From Protaetiibacter sp. SSC-01 (GTDB lineage Bacteria; Actinomycetota; Actinomycetes; Actinomycetales; Microbacteriaceae), in the NCBI RefSeq assembly GCF_014483895.1, contig NZ_CP059987.1, positions 2,170,001-2,234,000 of the forward strand: a stretch of 64,000 bases of DNA, in the 5' to 3' direction. The position numbers and the translations under genes were made by a program. Below are positions 16,448-27,737 of this stretch, piece by piece (within the stretch, counting starts at the first letter, position 1; every line of letters starts with the position of its first letter). The notes under the pieces were generated by a model. It was not told the origin of the DNA. It ran no database searches and worked only from the letters and a program-made list of their open reading frames with translations.

Positions 16448-17770
16448 TTACGCCTTGGGGCGCGACGCGAAGGTCTCGAAGGCCTCGCGCGGCACGTCGC
16501 GTGCCGGGATGCCGACGAGGTCGCGCTGGAACAGGAAGTTGACGATCCAGTTGCCGAACACGCGCGCCTTGCGCTCCCACATGGGCATCGCGAAGCCGTG
16601 GTAGCCGCGGTGCATGAACCAGGCGATGAAGCCCTTGATGGCGAGCTTCTTGTACTGGTACACGCCGCGGTAGAGGCCGATGCCGGCGACCGCGCCGAGG
16701 TTCTTGTGGAAGTACTCGACGGGGGCGTCGCCGCGGATCTCCGCCACGAGGTTCTTCGCGAGCAGCTTGCCCTGACGCACGGCGTGCTGGGCGTTCGGCA
16801 CGCAGAAGCCGCCGACGCCGGCACCCGTGAGGTCGGGCACGGCGGCCACGTCGCCCGCGGTCCACGCGTCCGGCACGACGTTCCCGTTCTCGTCGATGAC
16901 GCGCAGGTCGGCCTGGGCCCGGATGCGGCCGCGCTCCTCGAGCGGAAGGTCGGTTCCGCGCACGACCGGGTTGGCCATGACGCCCGCCGTCCACACGATG
17001 AGGTCGGACTCGAAGGTCTCGCCCGTGGAGAGCTCGATCTTGCCGTCGACGGCGCTCACGAGCTGGGTGTCGAGGTGCACCTGGGCGCCGCGGCTGTCGA
17101 GCTCGCGGAGCACCCAGTGGCTCGTCGGCAGCGACACCTCGGGCATGATGCGGCCCATCGCCTCGATGAGGTGGAAGTGGGTGTCGTCGAAGGTGAGGGT
17201 GTCGTACGCGCCGACGAGCGAGCTCGCGAGGCTGCGCAGCTCGCCGAACACCTCGATGCCCGCGAAGCCGCCGCCGACGACGGTGACCGTGAGCAGGCGG
17301 TCGCGCTCGGGACCGGCGGGGAGGTTCGACGCCTTCGCGAAGTTGTCGGTGAGGCGGTCGCGGATCGACGCGGCCTCCTCGATCGTCTTGAGGCCGATGG
17401 CCTCGTCGGCGACGCCGGGGATCGGGAAGGTGCGCGAGACGGCGCCCGCGGTGACGACGATCGTGTCGTAGTCGACGGTCCACGGCTCGCCGACGGCGGG
17501 CGTGAGCTCGGCCGTCTTGCTGGCGTGGTCGATCTTGGTGACCTTGGCCGTGATGACCTTCGTCTTCTTGAGGTGGCGCCGGTGGGCGACGACCGCGTGG
17601 CGGGGCTCGATCGAGCCGGCGGCGACCTCGGGCAGGAACGGCTGGTAGGTCATGTAGGGCAGCGGGTCGACGATCGTGACCTCGGCCTCTCCGCGGCGCA
17701 GATGCTTCTGCAGCTTCTTGGCGGTGTAGAAGCCGGCGTAGCCGCCGCCGACGATCAGGATCTTGCGCAC
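16448..17770 (-). CDS. ndh: Type II NADH dehydrogenase (NAD(P)/FAD-dependent oxidoreductase)
   Basis: A 440-residue two-dinucleotide-binding flavoprotein. The FAD motif GGGYAGFYTAKKL is at residues 8-20, a second nucleotide motif VVGGGFAGIEVFGEL lies near residue 170, WTAGV near 270, and the FAD-ribityl motif AGDVAAVPDL near 310. The C-terminal part has an amphipathic or hydrophobic stretch (KGFIAWFMHRGYHG) expected for membrane association. NDH-2 oxidises NADH and reduces menaquinone without pumping protons. GTG 17770 has GAGGAG ten bases upstream. It sits alone, ending at a hairpin. Confidence 0.92.
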   Translation of the reverse strand: MRKILIVGGGYAGFYTAKKLQKHLRRGEAEVTIVDPLPYMTYQPFLPEVAAGSIEPRHAVVAHRRHLKKTKVITAKVTKIDHASKTAELTPAVGEPWTVDYDTIVVTAGAVSRTFPIPGVADEAIGLKTIEEAASIRDRLTDNFAKASNLPAGPERDRLLTVTVVGGGFAGIEVFGELRSLASSLVGAYDTLTFDDTHFHLIEAMGRIMPEVSLPTSHWVLRELDSRGAQVHLDTQLVSAVDGKIELSTGETFESDLIVWTAGVMANPVVRGTDLPLEERGRIRAQADLRVIDENGNVVPDAWTAGDVAAVPDLTGAGVGGFCVPNAQHAVRQGKLLAKNLVAEIRGDAPVEYFHKNLGAVAGIGLYRGVYQYKKLAIKGFIAWFMHRGYHGFAMPMWERKARVFGNWIVNFLFQRDLVGIPARDVPREAFETFASRPKA

Positions 17771-17811
17771 GCTGGGGGCACTCCTCGCTGGGGGAAAAAG
17801 TCGCCTCCAAT

Positions 17812-19074
17812 CTACCGTGCGCCGCGACCCCGTCTGTACGAGATGACGAGACCGGCCAGGAACCCGCCGACGATGAACGCCACGAGCAGCACGCCGAGCA
17901 GCGGTGCGCCGACCCGACTGAGCAGCATGGGGCTCGGAAGCAGCACGCCCACGGGGTCGAACGGGCGCGCGGTGCGCTCCTCGCGTGTGACCGGCGCGGG
18001 GCCGGGACGGATGCCGGTCTCGCCTCCCTCGTGGGGCCGGTTGACGCGGATCCACTCCGCGAGGTCGCCCATGGGGTTCTCGTCGACGGGGGCGACCTGG
18101 GCGCGCACCGCGGCATCCGCGTCGAGCAGGCCGAAGCCGTAGGCGACGTCGGGCCCGGGCTCCCCCGCGTCGCGCGCCGTCGAGGTGATGCGGTTGATGA
18201 CGTCGGCTGCGCCGAGCTCCGGATGCGCCGCGCGCACGAGCGCGACGACTCCCGACACGATGGGAGCCGCACCGCTCGTGCCGCTCCACCTGACGTGGCT
18301 TCCGTCGGGCATGACGCCGACGAGGCTCTCGCTCGGCGCGGCGACGCCGATCGTGACGCCCTGCGTCGAGGCGTTGTGGCTCGGGGCGCCCGAGGTATCG
18401 ACGCCCGCGACCGTGAGCACGCCGGGCATCGTGGCGGGGGCTCCCACGACATCCGTTCCGGAACCGCGGTTGCCGGCGGCCGCGACGACGACGACCTCGT
18501 GCTCGGCGGCGTAGCCGAACGCGTCGTCCCAGCTGACGGGCCAGTCGAGGGTGTTGCGCGTGAGCGACATGTTGATGACGTCGGCGCCGTTGTCGACCGC
18601 CCAGCGCACGGCGTCGGCGATCTGGTCGTCGGAGTCGTCGCCGAAGCCGATCGAGATCGCGAGCACCGACGCCTCGGGTGCGCTGCCGATGACGCCGGAG
18701 CCGTCGCCCGTGCCGCGGCCGGCCGCGAGCGACGCGACGAGGGTGCCGTGGTGTCCGTCCTCCCCGACGGGCGCGCGGCCGTCGGACGAGCCCTCTCCCG
18801 AGACATCGGTGCCACCGACGACCGCGCCCTGCAGCTCGCGGGGGTTCGCGACCCCCGTGTCGATGACGGCGATCGTGACGCCCGCCCCGCGCGTCACCTG
18901 CCAGGCGCTGCGGATGCCGTACGCGTCGAGCCAGTACTCGGCGTCGCGCACGGCGTCGGCGGGGGCGTGGGGTGCGTGCGGCGCGTGCGGCGCCGCCGCC
19001 GCGGGGGCGACGGATGCCGTGCTCGCGACGGCGATGGCGAGCGCGACGGCCGTGAGCGCGCGACGCCGCGGCAT
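17812..19074 (-). CDS. Secreted, membrane-anchored subtilisin-like serine protease
   Basis: A 420-residue S8 peptidase with a signal peptide (residues 1-28), a short HAP repeat, and catalytic residues Asp72 (VIDTG), His109 (DGHHGTLVA), oxyanion Asn201 (AAGNRG) and Ser267 (GTSGAAP). A C-terminal hydrophobic anchor (about 388-410) ends in SYRRGRGAR. This organisation resembles mycosins, but no type VII secretion genes are nearby. ATG 19074 follows the DUF501 stop by one base, so it is probably cotranscribed with ftsB and DUF501. Substrate unknown. Confidence 0.9.
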   Translation of the reverse strand: MPRRRALTAVALAIAVASTASVAPAAAAPHAPHAPHAPADAVRDAEYWLDAYGIRSAWQVTRGAGVTIAVIDTGVANPRELQGAVVGGTDVSGEGSSDGRAPVGEDGHHGTLVASLAAGRGTGDGSGVIGSAPEASVLAISIGFGDDSDDQIADAVRWAVDNGADVINMSLTRNTLDWPVSWDDAFGYAAEHEVVVVAAAGNRGSGTDVVGAPATMPGVLTVAGVDTSGAPSHNASTQGVTIGVAAPSESLVGVMPDGSHVRWSGTSGAAPIVSGVVALVRAAHPELGAADVINRITSTARDAGEPGPDVAYGFGLLDADAAVRAQVAPVDENPMGDLAEWIRVNRPHEGGETGIRPGPAPVTREERTARPFDPVGVLLPSPMLLSRVGAPLLGVLLVAFIVGGFLAGLVISYRRGRGAR

Positions 19075-19075
19075 G

Positions 19076-19594
19076 TCAGCCCTCGAGGGCCGCGCCCGGC
19101 TCGGCGCACTCGCAGCGGTCGGGCGACCAGCTCGCGCGCGCGAGGGCCGCGTCGCCGACGGGGTTGACGCCCGGGCCGGCCGCGAGGGAGTGCGCGGCGA
19201 GGGCGTGCAGGCACTTGACGCGGTCGGGCATGCCGCCCGCCGAGAAGCCCGCGATCTCCGGTACGACCTCGATGCTCTCGCGGTCGGCGAGGTAGGAGGC
19301 GTGCGCGGCGCGGTAGGCGTCCGCGGTCTCGCCCTCGAGCTCGGCGGCGAGCTCAAGCATGACGCCCGTCGCCTCGAGCGTCGACAGCGCGGCGGTCGCC
19401 GCGGGATGCGACAGGTAGTAGAGCGTCGGGAAGGGCGTGCCGTCGGGCAGGCGCGGGCTCGTCGCGACGACGGTGGGGTTGCCGCACACACAGCGCGCGG
19501 CGATGCCGATGACGCCGCGCGCGGGGCGTCCGAGCTGGCGCGACACGACCGCGACCTCGGCGTCGGTGGGCGGTGTGAAGGGCGGGCGGGTCAT
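19076..19594 (-). CDS. DUF501 domain-containing protein
   Basis: A 172-residue protein with the DUF501 pattern: LGRPARGVIGIAARCVCGNP near the start, PFPTLYYLSHP, and a cysteine-bearing MPDRVKCLHALAAHSLA segment followed by CECAE near the end. Conserved Cys and His residues suggest a metal site, but function is not established. It overlaps the ftsB stop by 4 nt and precedes the protease gene, an order often seen after eno in actinobacteria. Confidence 0.9.
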   Translation of the reverse strand: MTRPPFTPPTDAEVAVVSRQLGRPARGVIGIAARCVCGNPTVVATSPRLPDGTPFPTLYYLSHPAATAALSTLEATGVMLELAAELEGETADAYRAAHASYLADRESIEVVPEIAGFSAGGMPDRVKCLHALAAHSLAAGPGVNPVGDAALARASWSPDRCECAEPGAALEG

Positions 19595-20103
19595 CCGGCG
19601 TTCCCCTGGTTCGGGCTCTCGAGCTGGTCGGGCGTGGCCTCGGTGAGGCCCGCGGTGTACACCGACGAGAGCAGGGCGGTGACCCAGTCGACGCGCGTCG
19701 TCTCGATGCTGTCGCTGATGGGCTGACCGTCCGTGACGGTCGGGGCGTCGCGGTCGGCGATCACGAGGTAGGCCGTGTCGCCCGGGTAGATGTAGTACAG
19801 GCGGTCGCGGGCCTGCGACTCGATGTAGGCGGGGTCGCTCCAGCGGGCCACCTCGGCGTTGATGTCGTCGAGCTCCTGCTGGGCGCGGTCGACCTCTGCC
19901 TCGAGCTGGGCGATCTGCTGCCGCTGCTCGACGAGGGTCTTGAGCTGCGGCGCGAGCACGACGAGGGCCGCGACGATGAGCGCGAGCACCGTGAGCGCGA
20001 ACCCGGAGAGCCGGAAGTTGCGCAGCCACAGCGCGGCGCGCGGCGGCTCCGCCATGGCGACGGCCACGCGCTCGGCGCGCGGCGTGCGACTCTTCGGGCT
20101 CAC
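19591..20103 (-). CDS. ftsB: Septum formation initiator, FtsB/DivIC family
   Basis: A 170-residue bitopic membrane protein: basic N-terminus, one membrane segment (about residues 32-54, LSGFALTVLALIVAALVVL), then a coiled coil rich in Leu, Gln and Glu (QRQQIAQLEAEVDRAQQEL) and the conserved YIESQARDRLYYIYPGD. FtsB-like proteins bridge the divisome with FtsL and FtsQ. The gene follows eno in the same direction and leads an ftsB-DUF501-protease unit. The start is GTG 20103; an internal ATG 16 codons later is a possible alternative. Confidence 0.9.
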   Translation of the reverse strand: MSPKSRTPRAERVAVAMAEPPRAALWLRNFRLSGFALTVLALIVAALVVLAPQLKTLVEQRQQIAQLEAEVDRAQQELDDINAEVARWSDPAYIESQARDRLYYIYPGDTAYLVIADRDAPTVTDGQPISDSIETTRVDWVTALLSSVYTAGLTEATPDQLESPNQGNAG

Positions 20104-20184
20104 TCCCCCAGGCTAAGCGACGTGCCCCGTCCCCGACGTCAGGCCGAGCGCGCCGCGCAGCTCGCACCGCAGGGAGACACAGCA

Positions 20185-20291
20185 GCAGGAGCGGCGGATT
20201 CCTTTGCGAGTCGCTGGCATCGGGCCGGGCGGGAGCGCGCCGTCCAGGCGCGCGGGGGCATGCGACTCGCGAAGGGATCCGCCGCTCCTGC
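20185..20291. repeat. Long inverted repeat downstream of eno
   Basis: Arms of 30 bp (20185-20214 and 20262-20291) are inversely repeated with two mismatches, both compatible with G-U pairing, around a 47-bp GC-rich loop. The arms begin GCAGGAGCGGCGGATTCC and end GGATCCGCCGCTCCTGC. It starts 13 bp past the eno stop and lies before ftsB, so it may end or protect the eno transcript. It is different in sequence from the two extragenic repeat families elsewhere in the window. Confidence 0.75.
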
Positions 20292-20303
20292 GGCGTCAGA
20301 GGG

Positions 20304-22948
<2,645 letters not shown>

Positions 22949-23051
22949 CCGTCGATTGTGTCAGGTGGCGCGGGGTCGTCCGTCTGACGGATGCTCGGCA
23001 TCATCCGCGCGGGGGACGCGGGGCGGCATCCGCCCGGCCTAGGTTCTCCCC

Positions 23052-24023
23052 ATGAGCAGCCCCGAGGCCCTCCCCCGCCCCGACGCCGCAGCGGCGCCCG
23101 CCGACATCCGGGTGACGGATGCCGCACGCTCGTTCGGCGACGTGCACGCCGTGCGCTCCGTCACCTTCGAGGCCCGCCCGGGCGAGGTCACGGGCCTCGT
23201 GGGGCCGAACGGCTCGGGCAAGACGACGCTCCTGCTCATGCTCGCGACGCTGCTCGCGCCCGACCGCGGCGAGATCCGCATCGCGGGCCTCGACCCCGTG
23301 ACGCAGCCGGCCGCGGTGCGCGCGCTGCTCGGCTGGATGCCCGACGTGCTCGGCTCGTGGCCGAACCTCACGGTGCGCCGCAGCCTCGAGCTCACGGCGC
23401 GGCTCTACGACATCCCGCGCCCCGCGGCGGCGGACCGCGCCGAGGAGCTCGTCGCGCTCGTCGACCTCGAGGAGCTCGCCGACCGGCCGACGCGCGTTCT
23501 GTCGCGCGGGCAGAAGCAGCGCCTGAGCCTCGCGCGCGCCCTCGTTCACGACCCGCGCGTGCTCCTGCTCGACGAGCCGGCATCCGGTCTCGACCCGGGG
23601 GCGCGCATCGCCCTGCGCCTGCTGCTGCGGCGGCTCGCGGCGGAGGGCCGCACGATCGTCGTGTCGAGCCACGTGCTGTCGGAGCTCGACGAGCTCGCCG
23701 ACCGCGCCGTGTTCCTCGACGCGGGCTCGACCGTGAGCGACGAGCGCGTCGCCGCGGCGCGCGGCACCGAGCGCGGCTGGCGCGTGCGGGCGCTCGACGG
23801 CGCCGGCCTCTACAAGGCGCTCGTCGAGGCGGGTGTCGATGCGGCGCGCATCGTGACGGAACCGCAGGGGCTCGTCGTGCCGATCGCGGGCGAGGAGCGC
23901 GCGGCCGAGCTGCTCGCGAAGCTCGTCGGGGCGGGCATCAAGGTCGTGACCTTCGCACCCGCCGTCGGCGACCTCGAGCACACCTTCCTCGATCTCAGCA
24001 ACGGCGGGGAGGAGGCCCGATGA
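23052..24023 (+). CDS. ABC transporter ATP-binding protein
   Basis: A 323-residue ATPase with Walker A GPNGSGKTT, a signature of the form LSRGQKQR (LSGGQ variant), Walker B VLLLDEPASGLD and H-loop SSHVLSELDELAD. The C-terminal 100 residues are an extra domain of the type found in ABC-2 exporters. The stop overlaps the next permease gene by ATGA. The pair is an ABC-2 type export or membrane-remodelling system; cargo unknown. Confidence 0.92.
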   Translation: MSSPEALPRPDAAAAPADIRVTDAARSFGDVHAVRSVTFEARPGEVTGLVGPNGSGKTTLLLMLATLLAPDRGEIRIAGLDPVTQPAAVRALLGWMPDVLGSWPNLTVRRSLELTARLYDIPRPAAADRAEELVALVDLEELADRPTRVLSRGQKQRLSLARALVHDPRVLLLDEPASGLDPGARIALRLLLRRLAAEGRTIVVSSHVLSELDELADRAVFLDAGSTVSDERVAAARGTERGWRVRALDGAGLYKALVEAGVDAARIVTEPQGLVVPIAGEERAAELLAKLVGAGIKVVTFAPAVGDLEHTFLDLSNGGEEAR

Positions 24024-25087
24024 ACTCCATGACCCGGATGTGGACGGTCGCGTCGATCGAGCTGCGGCAGCGCGTGCGCGGTGCTGCCTGGTACGTGCTG
24101 CTCGGCGTGTTCGTGTTCATCGTGCTCGTCGTCACGCTCTTCACGACGATCGGCACCTGGAACACCGAGGCGCCCGGCGCCGTGCTCTACTCGGTCATCG
24201 TCTACTTCGTGCTGCTGCTCGGCACGCTCGTGACACCCGCCCTGAGCGGCAACGCCGTCAACGGCGACCGCGAGAACGGCACCCTCGCGACGACCCAGGT
24301 GACCCTCGTCTCGACGACGCAGCTCGTGCTCGGCAAGTTCGTCGCCGCGTGGATCACGGCGCTCGCCTTCCTCGCGGCCGCCCTGCCGTTCCTCGTGTTC
24401 GCACTCGTGCTGGGCGGCGCATCCGTCGACACGGCGATCGTCTCGATCCTCGTGCTCGCGGCGGAGCTCGGCGTGGTGGCGGCCGTCGGCGTCGGGGTCT
24501 CGGGCCTCATCCGCCGCCCGCTCTTCTCGGTCGTGACGACGTACCTCGTGGTCGCGCTGCTCTCGATCGGCACCCTCATCGCCTTCGGGCTCGGCGGCAT
24601 GGTCGCCCAGCGCGAGGTGACCGTGGTGAACGAGTCGATCGACTGGGACGCGTCGACGGGCGACATCGACCCCGACACCGGCCTGCCCGAGAACCCCGTC
24701 TGCGAGCCGTACGAGTACACCTACACCGTGCCGGGCTTCGACGCCGTGTGGTGGACGCTCGCCGCCAACCCGTATGTGCTGCTCGCGGATGCGGCTCCCA
24801 CCCACTTCGACCGCTACGGCAACCCCGACGACCTGTTCGGCTCGATCAAGTACGGCGTGCGCCAGGCGCAGCTTCCGCCCGAGCTCGGTCAGGGCTGGTC
24901 GGAGTGCGAGCCCCAGTACCCCGTGTACGACCAGGACACGGCACGCGAGGTGCTCGACAAGACGGTGCCGAGCTGGGCCGTGGGCCTCGGCATCCACGTG
25001 CTGCTCGGTGTGGGACTGCTCGTGGGCGCGATTTCGCGCACGCGGGCGCCGGCGCGGAAGCTCGCCGCCGGGAGTCGCATCGCCTGA
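24020..25087 (+). CDS. ABC-2 type transporter permease
   Basis: A 355-residue membrane protein with six hydrophobic segments arranged as in NatB/ABC-2 permeases: the first near residue 20-40, a cluster near 55-210, and the last at about 322-342. A large acidic extracytoplasmic loop (about 210-310, containing CEPYEYTYTVPGFD) separates the fifth and sixth. ATG 24020 overlaps the ATPase stop. Substrate unknown. Confidence 0.88.
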   Translation: MNSMTRMWTVASIELRQRVRGAAWYVLLGVFVFIVLVVTLFTTIGTWNTEAPGAVLYSVIVYFVLLLGTLVTPALSGNAVNGDRENGTLATTQVTLVSTTQLVLGKFVAAWITALAFLAAALPFLVFALVLGGASVDTAIVSILVLAAELGVVAAVGVGVSGLIRRPLFSVVTTYLVVALLSIGTLIAFGLGGMVAQREVTVVNESIDWDASTGDIDPDTGLPENPVCEPYEYTYTVPGFDAVWWTLAANPYVLLADAAPTHFDRYGNPDDLFGSIKYGVRQAQLPPELGQGWSECEPQYPVYDQDTAREVLDKTVPSWAVGLGIHVLLGVGLLVGAISRTRAPARKLAAGSRIA

Positions 25088-25148
25088 GTCCGCTCCCAGG
25101 TACGCGGGCGAGGCTGGGGCTTTCCGTCCAACGAGGGAAGGACCCCCC

Positions 25149-25904
25149 ATGGCCACCTACGATGTCGCGGATCGCTCCGCGATCGTCACCGGCGGCGGCA
25201 GCGGCATCGGCCGCTCCGTCGCGCTGCTCCTCGCCGCGAACGGCGCGAGCGTCGTCGTCGCCGACCTCAAGAGGGAGTCGGCGGATGCCGTCGTCGCCGA
25301 GATCGAGGCGGCGGGCGGCACGGCCGTCGCGCACGTCGGCGACGTCTCCGATCCCGGCGACGCGGTCGCCGCGGTCGAGGCCGCGCAGAAGCTCGGCCCG
25401 CTGCGCATAGCCGTCAACAACGCGGGCATCGGCGGCCCCTCCGCGCCGACGGGCGAGTACCCGCTCGACGGCTGGCAGAAGGTCATCGACATCAACCTGT
25501 CGGCCGTGACCTACGGGATGCGGGCGCAGCTGCCCGCGATGGTCGCGAACGGCGGCGGCTCGATCGTCAACGTCGCGTCGATCCTCGGCTCGGTCGGCTT
25601 CGCGAACTCGGTCGCCTACGTCGCCGCGAAGCACGGCGTCGTCGGAGCGACCAAGAACGCGGCGCTCGAGTACGCGGCGCAGGGCGTGCGCGTGAACTCG
25701 GTCGGACCCGGCTTCATCAAGACGCCGCTCGTCGAGTCGAGCCTCGACGCCGACACCATGAAGTTCCTCGAGGGCAGGCACGCGCTGGGCCGCCTCGGCG
25801 ACCCGGATGAGGTGGCCGCGCTCGTCGCGTTCCTCGCCTCCGACGCGGCCTCGTTCATCACGGGCAGCTACCACCTCGTCGACGGCGGCTACACGGCGCA
25901 GTAG
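25149..25904 (+). CDS. Short-chain dehydrogenase/reductase
   Basis: A 251-residue classical SDR. It has the cofactor motif TGGGSGIGRS at residues 14-23, Asp-Leu-Lys after the second strand (favouring NAD), NNAGIG, the catalytic Ser in NVASILGS, and YVAAK for the Tyr-Lys pair, then PGFIKTPL. This is a 3-oxoacyl-ACP reductase-like or sugar alcohol-type oxidoreductase; the substrate cannot be told from the sequence. It follows the ABC-2 permease by 61 bp. Confidence 0.9.
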   Translation: MATYDVADRSAIVTGGGSGIGRSVALLLAANGASVVVADLKRESADAVVAEIEAAGGTAVAHVGDVSDPGDAVAAVEAAQKLGPLRIAVNNAGIGGPSAPTGEYPLDGWQKVIDINLSAVTYGMRAQLPAMVANGGGSIVNVASILGSVGFANSVAYVAAKHGVVGATKNAALEYAAQGVRVNSVGPGFIKTPLVESSLDADTMKFLEGRHALGRLGDPDEVAALVAFLASDAASFITGSYHLVDGGYTAQ

Positions 25905-25922
25905 CGCCGCGCATCCGCTCCC

Positions 25923-26978
25923 CTACGTTCGGGAAGAGGACGCGCCGTGCTCGGTGCCGGCCGGCGCGTCGTCCTCCCGAACGAGCACGGGTTCGGGGTC
26001 GGATGCGGGCAGCGGCTCGGGCGTGGGCGACGCGGCCGCGGGCTCGAGGCGCACGAGCACGATGCCGCCGAGGATGAGGGCGGCGCCGACGAGGCCGAGC
26101 GGCGCGATGGCCTCGCCGAGGAAGATCCAGCCGACGACGCCCGCGAAGACGACCTCGCTGAGCCCGAGGAACGACGCGACGCGCGTGCCGAGGAGCGTGA
26201 TCGACGTGATGCCCGCGACGTACGCGAACGCCGTCGACACGACGCCGACCGTCGCGAGCGGCACCCACCAGGCGCTGCGCATCCCGAAGAAGTCGACCTC
26301 GCCGAACGTCGCCTCCATCGGCAGCACTCCGATGAGGCCCGCGAGGCCGAGCGTGAGGGCGCCGATCACGAAGCCCGCCCACGCGAGCGTCACGGGCGGC
26401 ACGCCCTCCGGCACGCGGTCGCCGACGACGTAGTAGAAAGCGACGCCGATCATCGCGACGGCGGCGAGCGCGAGACCGAGCGGGTCGAGCGTGCCCGAGC
26501 CGGTCGGTCCGATGACGAGCACGAGGCCGCCGAGCGCGAGGGCCGCGCCGATGAGCACGATGCGGTGCGGCATCCGGCGCGTGCGCGCCCACGCGAGCAG
26601 CAGCAGCGCGACCGGCGCGAGGTACTCGATGAGGAGCGCGATGCTCACGGGGATGCGCTCGATCGACGCATAGAACGCGAGCTGCACGCCCGCGACGGCG
26701 AGCACGGCGTAGGAGAGCACGATGCGCCAGCCGCGCAGCAGCGGGCGCACGTCGAACCGCACCGCCACGAGCGCCGGGATCGCGAGCACGACGGCGGCGA
26801 CGAGCAGGCGCCCGAACACGGCGGCGCCCGGACTCCAGCCCTCGGAGAAAAGCGGCTTGACGATCGTTCCGCCCGCTCCGAAGGCGAGGCCGGCGGCGAG
26901 GCCCATGACGACGCCGAGCACGCCGCGGCGGGGTGAGGCGATGAGGCGTTCCACGGGGGTGCTCCTGGCTGATGTCAT
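25923..26978 (-). CDS. EamA/DMT family transporter
   Basis: A 351-residue protein with ten hydrophobic segments in two EamA repeats, the first including FAYASIERIPVSIALLIEYL and the second SAFAYVAGITSITLLGTRVA, the usual DMT signatures. A proline- and glutamate-rich C-terminal tail (SPTPEPLPASDPEPVLV) is unusual in length. Such proteins export metabolites or amino acids. It is divergent from the CGNR regulator gene with only 53 bp between the starts. Confidence 0.88.
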   Translation of the reverse strand: MTSARSTPVERLIASPRRGVLGVVMGLAAGLAFGAGGTIVKPLFSEGWSPGAAVFGRLLVAAVVLAIPALVAVRFDVRPLLRGWRIVLSYAVLAVAGVQLAFYASIERIPVSIALLIEYLAPVALLLLAWARTRRMPHRIVLIGAALALGGLVLVIGPTGSGTLDPLGLALAAVAMIGVAFYYVVGDRVPEGVPPVTLAWAGFVIGALTLGLAGLIGVLPMEATFGEVDFFGMRSAWWVPLATVGVVSTAFAYVAGITSITLLGTRVASFLGLSEVVFAGVVGWIFLGEAIAPLGLVGAALILGGIVLVRLEPAAASPTPEPLPASDPEPVLVREDDAPAGTEHGASSSRT

Positions 26979-27031
26979 GGGCTAAGTTGAGTTCAGTCGT
27001 GACAGTATCGGCCGCGGAGGTCAGGAGTCAA

Positions 27032-27583
27032 ATGCTTTTCACCCATGACACCGAACTGAATCTCACCTTCCTCCAAGCGCTGCTCGACACTGTCGCCGAG
27101 GCGTCCGAGAGCGGGTCCGATGAGCTCTCCACGACCGACGACCTCGCCGCGCTGCTCTCGCGCTGGACCTTCACGGGACGCATCGACCGCGACGAGCGCG
27201 AGCTCGCCGAGGTGCGCGACACCCGCGAGCGCGTGCGGGCCATCTGGGGCGCCGACGAGGACGCCGTCGTCGCGTGGGTCAACGAGATCCTCGCCGAGGC
27301 GAAGGCCGTGCCGCGCGTCGTCGACCACGACGGGCTCGGCTGGCACATCCACGCGATCGGCGACGATGCACCCCTCGCGAAGCGGCTGCTCGTCGAGGCC
27401 GCCATGGCGTTCGTCGACGTCGTGCGCGCCGGGCGGCTCGACCGCCTGCGGGATTGCGAGGCCGACGATTGCGAGGGCGTCTTCGTCGACCTGTCGAAGA
27501 ACGGCTCGAAGCGGTTCTGCTCGGCGCGCTGCGGCAACCGCATGGCGGTGCGGGCGTACCGGGCGCGGACCACCGCTGGTTGA
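27032..27583 (+). CDS. CGNR zinc-finger regulator (ABATE domain)
   Basis: A 183-residue protein with an N-terminal ABATE-type helical domain (beginning FTHDTELNLTFLQALLDTV) and a C-terminal CGNR zinc finger (CEADDCEGVFVDLSKNGSKR and CSARCGNRMAVRAYRAR). The start ATG 27032 has AGGAG at six bases. CGNR proteins are DNA-binding regulators, and the divergent EamA gene is the obvious target. The final three residues and the stop codon (GCTGGTTGA) come from an extragenic repeat that begins here. Confidence 0.88.
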   Translation: MLFTHDTELNLTFLQALLDTVAEASESGSDELSTTDDLAALLSRWTFTGRIDRDERELAEVRDTRERVRAIWGADEDAVVAWVNEILAEAKAVPRVVDHDGLGWHIHAIGDDAPLAKRLLVEAAMAFVDVVRAGRLDRLRDCEADDCEGVFVDLSKNGSKRFCSARCGNRMAVRAYRARTTAG

Positions 27584-27737
27584 GTAGCCCGCGGAGCGGG
27601 CACCCCCGCTGTTTGAGTAGCCCGCGGAGCGGGCGTGTCGAAACCAGCCCGACGGATACCGCGAGGCTGGTTTCGACACGCGCCTGCGGCGCTGCTCAAC
27701 CAGCGGTGAAGCGGCGGCGCTCCTCAACCAGCGGGGT
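27573..27737. repeat. Type-B extragenic repeat cluster between convergent genes
   Basis: Two direct part-copies of CGCTGGTTGAGTAGCCCGCG (27573-27600 and 27608-27635) are followed by the inverted copy GGCTGGTTTCGACACGCGCC...GCTGCTCAACCAGCGG (27671-27707) and a further CTCAACCAGCGG (27725-27737). Both outer ends are inside the last codons of the convergent CGNR and mazG genes and supply their stop codons. The hairpins could terminate transcription in both directions. Confidence 0.75.
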
